Shown here: positions 59,232 through 64,000 of the stretch, in pieces | How the letters are laid out: each line of letters opens with the position of its first letter | Position numbering within the stretch: position 1 is the stretch's first letter | From: Pseudonocardia sediminis | GTDB taxonomy: Bacteria; Actinomycetota; Actinomycetes; Mycobacteriales; Pseudonocardiaceae | Length of the DNA: 64,000 nt | NCBI RefSeq assembly: GCF_004217185.1 | Contig: NZ_SHKL01000001.1 | Coordinates: forward strand, 6,012,001 to 6,076,000 | Reading direction: 5' to 3' | Program-made: the position numbers and the translations under genes | Notes under the pieces: model-generated | Seen by the model: the letters and a program-made list of their open reading frames with translations, nothing else | Told to the model about the DNA's origin: nothing | Databases searched by the model: none

Positions 59232-59938
59232 GAACGCTCCGGAGTCAGGGGGACGGGGGCACCGGCGAGCAGCAGCTCGGCGATGCGCAGGTCCCAGGCG
59301 GTGGTCACCTTGAACGCGACCGGGTCACCGGCGACGGTGTGCACGTCCTCCCCGAGCGCCTCGACGAGACCCGCGTCGTCGGTGAGCGCGCCGGTGACGC
59401 CCGCGTAGGCGCGGACGAGATCGGACGCGCGGAAGCCCTGCGGGGTCTGCACCGCACGCAGGGCGGAGCGGTCGACGGTCGCGGTGACGACGCCGCCGGC
59501 GTCGACCCGCTTCACGGTGTCGACCACGGGCAGGACCGGGATCACCGCGGGGAGGCCGGAACGTACGGCCGCCACCACCCGCCGGACGACCTCGGGCGGG
59601 GTGAGCGGGCGGGCGGCGTCGTGCACGAGGACGACGTCCACATCCGACGCGAGCTCACGGAGACCGGCGGCCACCGACGCCGTGCGGTCCGCGCCACCCG
59701 GAACCACGGTCACGGGACGGCCGGGGAACAGCGACGCGGCCGCCGTCACCTCCGAAGAGGGGACGACGACCACCACACTGCCGACCACGTCGGACTCCAG
59801 CAGGCCGTCGACGGCACGGAGCACCATCGGCCGGCCACCGAGGTCGACGAACGCCTTCGGCACCCCCGCACCCAGCCGCAGGCCGGAGCCTGCGGCGGGC
59901 ACGATCGCCGCGACACCCGACGGGTCCACCGCCGTCAC
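59228..59938 (-). CDS. ispD: 2-C-methyl-D-erythritol 4-phosphate cytidylyltransferase
   Basis: 236 aa. PAAGSGLRLGAGVPKAF binds CTP, VLVHDAARPLTP holds the metal Asp, and VQTPQGFRASDL is family-typical. Couples CTP to MEP in the same pathway as IspF; the pair is translated together. Confidence 0.93.
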   Translation of the reverse strand: MTAVDPSGVAAIVPAAGSGLRLGAGVPKAFVDLGGRPMVLRAVDGLLESDVVGSVVVVVPSSEVTAAASLFPGRPVTVVPGGADRTASVAAGLRELASDVDVVLVHDAARPLTPPEVVRRVVAAVRSGLPAVIPVLPVVDTVKRVDAGGVVTATVDRSALRAVQTPQGFRASDLVRAYAGVTGALTDDAGLVEALGEDVHTVAGDPVAFKVTTAWDLRIAELLLAGAPVPLTPERS

Positions 59939-59952
59939 CGCGTCGGGGGAGA

Positions 59953-60444
59953 TCAGGCGTTCGCGGTGGCGAGCACCTCGTCGAGCAGGACCTCGGCCCT
60001 CTCCTCGTCGGTGCCCTCGGCCAGCGCGAGCTCACTGACCAGTATCTGCCGGGCCTTGGCCAGCATCCGCTTCTCGCCCGCGGACAGCCCCCGGTCCTTC
60101 TCACGGCGCCACAGGTCGCGGACGACCTCGGCCACCTTGTTCACGTCACCCGAGGTGAGCTTCTCCCAGTTCGCCTTATATCGGCGGGACCAGTTCGTGG
60201 GCTCCTCGGTGTGCGGCGCACGCAGCACCTCGAAGACCCGATCCAGGCCTTCCTGACCGACCACGTCGCGGACGCCGACGACCTCGACGTTGTCCGCGGG
60301 AATGCGTACCGTCAGATCACCCTGAGCGACCTTCAGGACGAGGTACTGAACATCCTCACCCTTGATCGTTCGAGTCTCGATCGCCTCGATGAGTGCGGCA
60401 CCGTGGTGCGGGTAGACGACGGTCTCTCCGACCTTGAAAACCAT
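59953..60444 (-). CDS. carD: CarD-like RNA polymerase-binding transcription factor
   Basis: 163 aa. N-terminal Tudor-like RNAP-interaction domain (FKVGETVVYPHHGAALIEAIE) and C-terminal helical DNA-binding domain with the conserved Trp (EPTNWSRRYKANWEKL). It stabilises open complexes at rRNA and other promoters. Genome position beside ispD is the same as in mycobacteria. AGAGGA precedes the ATG. Confidence 0.93.
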   Translation of the reverse strand: MVFKVGETVVYPHHGAALIEAIETRTIKGEDVQYLVLKVAQGDLTVRIPADNVEVVGVRDVVGQEGLDRVFEVLRAPHTEEPTNWSRRYKANWEKLTSGDVNKVAEVVRDLWRREKDRGLSAGEKRMLAKARQILVSELALAEGTDEERAEVLLDEVLATANA

Positions 60445-60765
60445 GTGTCCTCTGGCCCCTTTCGCTGCACCCAGGTTAACACGTCGCGCCGACACGCCGG
60501 TGACCGGACTGCACCGTCGTCGCAGGTCAGGGGGTTGACAACCTCCGGCAAACATGCCTTCCGGGGTCTCCGGAGCGCCCGGACGGACCACGTCACACCA
60601 CCGAGTGCGCGCTTCACGGCCCTGCGCGACTAGGCTCGCCGCGGACCGCGCGGGGACTTCCGTGTGGCGACACCGCCTCGGTGTTCCCGCTCCCCGCGCC
60701 CGCAGCAGCGTCAGACCGTGCCGGGACGTGCCCCCCGGCAGTGTCAAGGAAAGGACACGCCGACC
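60445..60765. other. divergent carD / lpqE intergenic region
   Basis: 321 bases without a gene. A TTGACA box is at 60535-60540 on the + strand; I see no convincing -10 at standard spacing. Probably holds promoters for both carD and the lipoprotein-radA pair. Confidence 0.4.
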
Positions 60766-61479
60766 GTGAGCCGCACCCGCCGCTTCCGCCCGTCCCGGAC
60801 CCTCACCGGGGCCGCCGGAGCCGTCGCCCTCACCGGAGTCCTGGCGCTGACCGGATGCGGTGCGGGCCAGCTGGCCCAGACCGCGAACCAGATCTCCGCC
60901 GTCAACGGCATCAGCTCGCAGGTGGGCCAGGTCGTGATCCGGGACGCCCGTGTCGCCTACCCGCCGCGGGGCGCCGAGGGCAACGTCTACCCGGCCGGGA
61001 GCGCCGCTCCGCTGGAGGTCACCCTCCTCAACACCGCGTCGGTCTCCGACCGGCTCGTCGGCATCAGCAGCCCGGTCGCTCCCGCCGTCCGCGTCGCCGG
61101 CGACCCGACCCTGCCGCAGAACATCCCGCTCGTCGCCCAGGTGGCGGCCGAGGGCGGCGTCCAGCCGGGCAACCGGCCGATCACGATCGAGCTCGGCGGC
61201 CTCACCGCGCCGATCCGTCCGGGCCTGCCGACGCCGGTCACGTTCTCGTTCGAGCGCGCCGGGTCCGTCACGCTGCAGGTCCCGATCGCGGCGCCGCCGG
61301 AGGGCACCGAGCCCGAGCGCGCGGACGCCGAGGCGGAGGGCTCCGAGCAGGCGTCCCCCGAGCCCGCGGCCCCGGCCGAGGCCGGCGCACCCGCCGGCGG
61401 GGAGGCCATCGTGCCGGCGCCGCAGCCCGCCGAGGCCCCGGGCGCTCCCGCCCCGGCACCCGCCGAGGGCGGCAACTGA
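60766..61479 (+). CDS. lpqE: LpqE-like lipoprotein
   Basis: 237 aa. Twin-arginine-like basic start and lipobox LTGC near residue 33, a beta-rich domain (VVIRDARVAYPP, PLEVTLLNTASVSDRL, ITIELGGLTAPI) and a Pro/Ala/Glu-rich C-terminal tail of about 60 residues. Its place between carD and radA equals that of LpqE in M. tuberculosis. Anchored to the outer face of the membrane; function unknown. GTG start behind AAGGAAAGG. Confidence 0.75.
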   Translation: MSRTRRFRPSRTLTGAAGAVALTGVLALTGCGAGQLAQTANQISAVNGISSQVGQVVIRDARVAYPPRGAEGNVYPAGSAAPLEVTLLNTASVSDRLVGISSPVAPAVRVAGDPTLPQNIPLVAQVAAEGGVQPGNRPITIELGGLTAPIRPGLPTPVTFSFERAGSVTLQVPIAAPPEGTEPERADAEAEGSEQASPEPAAPAEAGAPAGGEAIVPAPQPAEAPGAPAPAPAEGGN

Positions 61480-62849
61480 CCACCCGGACCCGGGCCGCCC
61501 GCAGCGGCGGCTACCGGTGCACCGAATGCGGCGTCCAGGCCGCACAGTGGGTGGGGCGCTGCCCCGGCTGCCAGGCCTGGGGCTCGTTGGAGCAGCTCGA
61601 GGCGCCGCGCGCCGGGCCCCGCCAGGTCGTCGCGGGCGCTCCGACCACGCCCGCCCAGCGGATCGGCGACGTCCAGCTCGACGCCACCCGGGTCCGCCCG
61701 ACCGGCGTCGAGGAGCTCGACCGCGTCCTCGGCGGCGGCCTGATCCCCGGCGCGGTGGTGCTGCTCGCCGGTGAGCCCGGTGTCGGGAAGTCCACACTCC
61801 TGCTCGAGGTCGCCGCACGCGCCGCGGACGGTGCGCGGGTGCTCTACGTGTCCGGCGAGGAGTCCGCGGGGCAGGTGCGGCTGCGCGCCGAACGCACCGG
61901 CTCCGTGCACGACGACCTCTACCTGGCCGCGGAGTCCGATCTGGAGTCCGTGCTCGGGCACGTCGACGAGCTCGCGCCGAAGCTGCTGGTGATCGACTCG
62001 ATCCAGACCATGTCCACCGCGACCGCCGACGGCTCGCCGGGCGGGGTCACCCAGACCCGCGCCGTCACCGTCGCGCTGACGGCGCTGGCCAAGCAGCGCG
62101 GCCTCGCCGTCCTGCTCGTCGGGCACGTCACCAAGGACGGCGGCATCGCCGGGCCGCGGGTGCTGGAGCACCTCGTCGACGTCGTGCTCTCGTTCGAGGG
62201 CGACAAGCACTCCACGCTGCGCATGGTGCGCGGGGTGAAGAACCGCTACGGCCCGGCCGACGAGGTCGGCTGCTTCGAGCTGCGCGACGAGGGCATCGTC
62301 GGCCTGCCGGACCCGTCGGGGCTGTTCCTGGCCCGCTTCGGCGCAACCCGTGACAACGTCGTCCCCGGCACCGCCGTGACCGTCGTGATGGACGGCCGCC
62401 GCCCGCTGCTGGCCGAGGTGCAGGCACTCGTCGCGGGGTCGAACATCCCCAGCCCGCGACGCGCGGTGTCCGGGCTGGACTCCGCCCGGGTCGCGATGCT
62501 GCTCGCCGTCCTGGAACGGCGCGGCAACCTCAAGCTGCACGACTCCGAGGTCTACACCGCCACCGTCGGCGGCATGAAGGTCTCCGAGCCGGCCGCGGAC
62601 CTGGCCGTCGCGCTCGCCGTCGCCTCGGCCCAGCGCGACATCGCGCTGCCCCCGGACATGATCGTGCTCGGCGAGCTGGGCCTGGCCGGGGAGCTGCGCC
62701 GGGTCGGGGGCGTCGGGCGTCGGCTGGCGGAGGCCGCGCGGCTCGGGTTCACCCAGGCCCTCGTGCCGCCGGACTCCGACGTCCGCAACGCGGGCATGAA
62801 GGTCACCGAGGTGACGAACCTGGGTCAGGTCCTGGCCCGGATCCGCTGA
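61476..62849 (+). CDS. radA: DNA repair protein RadA (Sms)
   Basis: 457 aa. Zinc finger CTECGVQAAQWVGRCPGC, RecA-like ATPase with Walker A GEPGVGKST, the RadA-specific VKNRYGP motif, and a Lon-like C-terminal domain (SEPAADLAVALAVASA). It drives branch migration in recombination. No ATG, GTG or TTG precedes the zinc finger in frame after the lpqE stop. A CTG overlapping that stop as CTGA is the only start that keeps the finger. Confidence 0.9.
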   Translation: MTTRTRAARSGGYRCTECGVQAAQWVGRCPGCQAWGSLEQLEAPRAGPRQVVAGAPTTPAQRIGDVQLDATRVRPTGVEELDRVLGGGLIPGAVVLLAGEPGVGKSTLLLEVAARAADGARVLYVSGEESAGQVRLRAERTGSVHDDLYLAAESDLESVLGHVDELAPKLLVIDSIQTMSTATADGSPGGVTQTRAVTVALTALAKQRGLAVLLVGHVTKDGGIAGPRVLEHLVDVVLSFEGDKHSTLRMVRGVKNRYGPADEVGCFELRDEGIVGLPDPSGLFLARFGATRDNVVPGTAVTVVMDGRRPLLAEVQALVAGSNIPSPRRAVSGLDSARVAMLLAVLERRGNLKLHDSEVYTATVGGMKVSEPAADLAVALAVASAQRDIALPPDMIVLGELGLAGELRRVGGVGRRLAEAARLGFTQALVPPDSDVRNAGMKVTEVTNLGQVLARIR

Positions 62850-62871
62850 GCCGCCGCCGGGCCGGACAGGG

Positions 62872-63717
62872 TCAGCTCAGCAGGAACGGCGCCGGGTCGC
62901 TGATCACCGGGCCGAGCCGGGTCAGCACGCGGTAGGCCCCGGCCGGGAGCCGGTCCCGCGCGACCCCGCAGCCCGGCACCGAGCCCAGGCCGCTCCAGGT
63001 GACCGCGAACGCGACCGGCTGTCCGGGCACGAGGGTGCGCAGGTCGTCCGAGGCCGGGTTGGAGCAGTCGTTGCTCGACCAGAGCCTGTTCTTGCCGTCG
63101 CCGCTCCAGACCACGATCTCCTGCAGCGTGCCGTCGAGGTCGCGGACGCAGGCCTGACCGCTGACGTTCGTGACGACCAGGCGCAGCACCGGGCGTGCGC
63201 CGACCTTGTACTCCGGCTGCCCGACCTCGGCGCCGACCTTGATCATCCTGTCGGTGCAGGGCGGCGGGCCGGTGGGCGGGGAGGGACCCGACGGCGGTAC
63301 GACGACGGCGGGGCGCGGTGTGTCGTCGGGCCGCACGGTCTCGTCCACCGGGCCCGCGTTCGGGGACGCGGGCCCGGTGGACGAACCTGTCGCCGCCCCG
63401 GCGGGGGGAGCACCGGCGAGGCCGGGCGTACCGGGGGCGGCAGGTGTCACCGACGCGGGGGACGTCGGCGGGGCCGGGTTCACCGGCCCGGAAGCGGGGG
63501 TCCCGGCGGCGGGGGTACCGCCGGTCTGTCGGTTCTGGTCGGCCGGGTTCTGTTGCTCGATCTGGGCGGCGCGGTCGGTGGAGGAGTCGTCGGCCGGTGG
63601 CAGGATCAGTGCCGTCGCGAGCCAGAGCAGCCCGAACAGGCCGAGCAGCGTCGCACCGACCGCCAGCATCCGACGACGCCAGTACACCGACGCCGGTAGC
63701 GGTCCTACCGGGTCCAT
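62872..63717 (-). CDS. membrane-anchored proline-rich protein
   Basis: 281 aa. Short cytosolic N-terminus (MDPVGPLPASVYWRRRM), one membrane helix (VGATLLGLFGLLWLATAL), a Pro/Ala/Gly-rich linker of about 100 residues, then an extracellular beta domain with four Cys (PPCTDRMIKV, GQACVRDLD, SNDCSNP, PGCGVARD). The layout is a stalked surface domain. The frame is open upstream to 63858; ATG at 63717 fits best with the membrane topology. Convergent with radA. Confidence 0.7.
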   Translation of the reverse strand: MDPVGPLPASVYWRRRMLAVGATLLGLFGLLWLATALILPPADDSSTDRAAQIEQQNPADQNRQTGGTPAAGTPASGPVNPAPPTSPASVTPAAPGTPGLAGAPPAGAATGSSTGPASPNAGPVDETVRPDDTPRPAVVVPPSGPSPPTGPPPCTDRMIKVGAEVGQPEYKVGARPVLRLVVTNVSGQACVRDLDGTLQEIVVWSGDGKNRLWSSNDCSNPASDDLRTLVPGQPVAFAVTWSGLGSVPGCGVARDRLPAGAYRVLTRLGPVISDPAPFLLS

Positions 63718-63742
63718 CACGTGACTCACGGTAGGTCGTCCA

Positions 63743-64000
63743 TTACGGATAGTCGCGACGACGCACCGGGCTCCGAGCAGCGGGCGCAGGTCCACCCTTC
63801 TGATCGACACCCGCCGTCCCGTCCGTGTCGGATACGTCGGCGCCGGACCCACCGCCATCGCCCGTCACCTGCAGGAACAGCGCCACCCCGGTGTCGTTCA
63901 CGCTCCGGTGCCGCGACCGCACACGCACCGTGGCGCCGTACGTCCCGGACGCCGGGCCCGCGTGTGCCCGGCGCATGGAACGCGGGCCGACCGGGTACGG
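63743..64000 (-). CDS. possible partial gene entering from the right edge
   Basis: An open leftward frame runs from the window edge to a stop at 63743, with an internal ATG at 63976. The segment YGATVRVRSRHRSVNDTGVA then LFLQVTGDGG looks ordinary, and the end is Gly/Arg-rich. Not recognised; may be the end of a gene starting outside. Confidence 0.3.
   Translation of the reverse strand, partial: PYPVGPRSMRRAHAGPASGTYGATVRVRSRHRSVNDTGVALFLQVTGDGGGSGADVSDTDGTAGVDQKGGPAPAARSPVRRRDYP

Overview
The window is a chromosomal segment of a very GC-rich actinobacterium. Gene content (CarD, WhiB, DUF3040, DUF2637, LpqE-like lipoprotein), frequent GTG starts and the block rlmB-cysS-ispF-ispD-carD / lpqE-radA, which has the same order as in Mycobacterium tuberculosis, fit the Pseudonocardiales; Pseudonocardia is my best guess. 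The genus is inferred, not proven.

Left chromosomal part (1-17530): an SDR oxidoreductase, a heme aldoxime dehydratase divergent from two Rieske proteins, a TetR regulator, a lower-GC patch with a PD-(D/E)XK-like nuclease and a secreted thermonuclease, an AcoR-like activator followed by a Baeyer-Villiger-type monooxygenase, then acyl-CoA dehydrogenase, luciferase-like oxidoreductase, epimerase and DoxX genes. Small relics of an aldehyde dehydrogenase and a carboxymuconolactone decarboxylase lie between genes.

Integrated element (17531-46587): a 29-kb island bounded by a 47-bp direct repeat that is the 3' part of a tRNA-Thr(TGT) gene. The intact tRNA is at the right end, next to a tyrosine integrase. 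The left half is cargo: a decayed heavy-metal P-type ATPase, an SRPBCC protein, a YrhK/DUF3040 pair, malate dehydrogenase with a TDT-family transporter and a LysR regulator, a UdgB - cytochrome oxidase subunit I - DUF3040 overlap cluster, a second LysR, and a crcB-crcB-usp operon. Two copies of a sequence matching the fluoride (crcB-motif) riboswitch precede the crcB operon and the DUF3040-YrhK pair. In both, the 3' strand of the aptamer is complementary to the Shine-Dalgarno region downstream. The right half is the mobility module: MobF relaxase-helicase, DUF2637 and DUF4913 proteins, VirD4-type coupling protein, WhiB-HTH fusion, small zinc and membrane proteins, excisionase, divergent XRE regulator. 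It is followed by CutA, an ImmA/IrrE protease, a 119-aa protein and a stand-alone colicin-E3-like ribonuclease. No VirB4 or other channel ATPase is visible, so the element looks mobilizable rather than self-transmissible.

Right chromosomal part (46616-64000): ThrE exporter, otsA-otsB trehalose synthesis, MOSC protein and LacI regulator, a zinc ABC importer behind a Zur-like palindrome and closed by a strong hairpin, then rlmB, cysS, a VOC protein, ispF-ispD, carD, an LpqE-like lipoprotein, radA with an apparent CTG start, and a proline-rich membrane-anchored protein.
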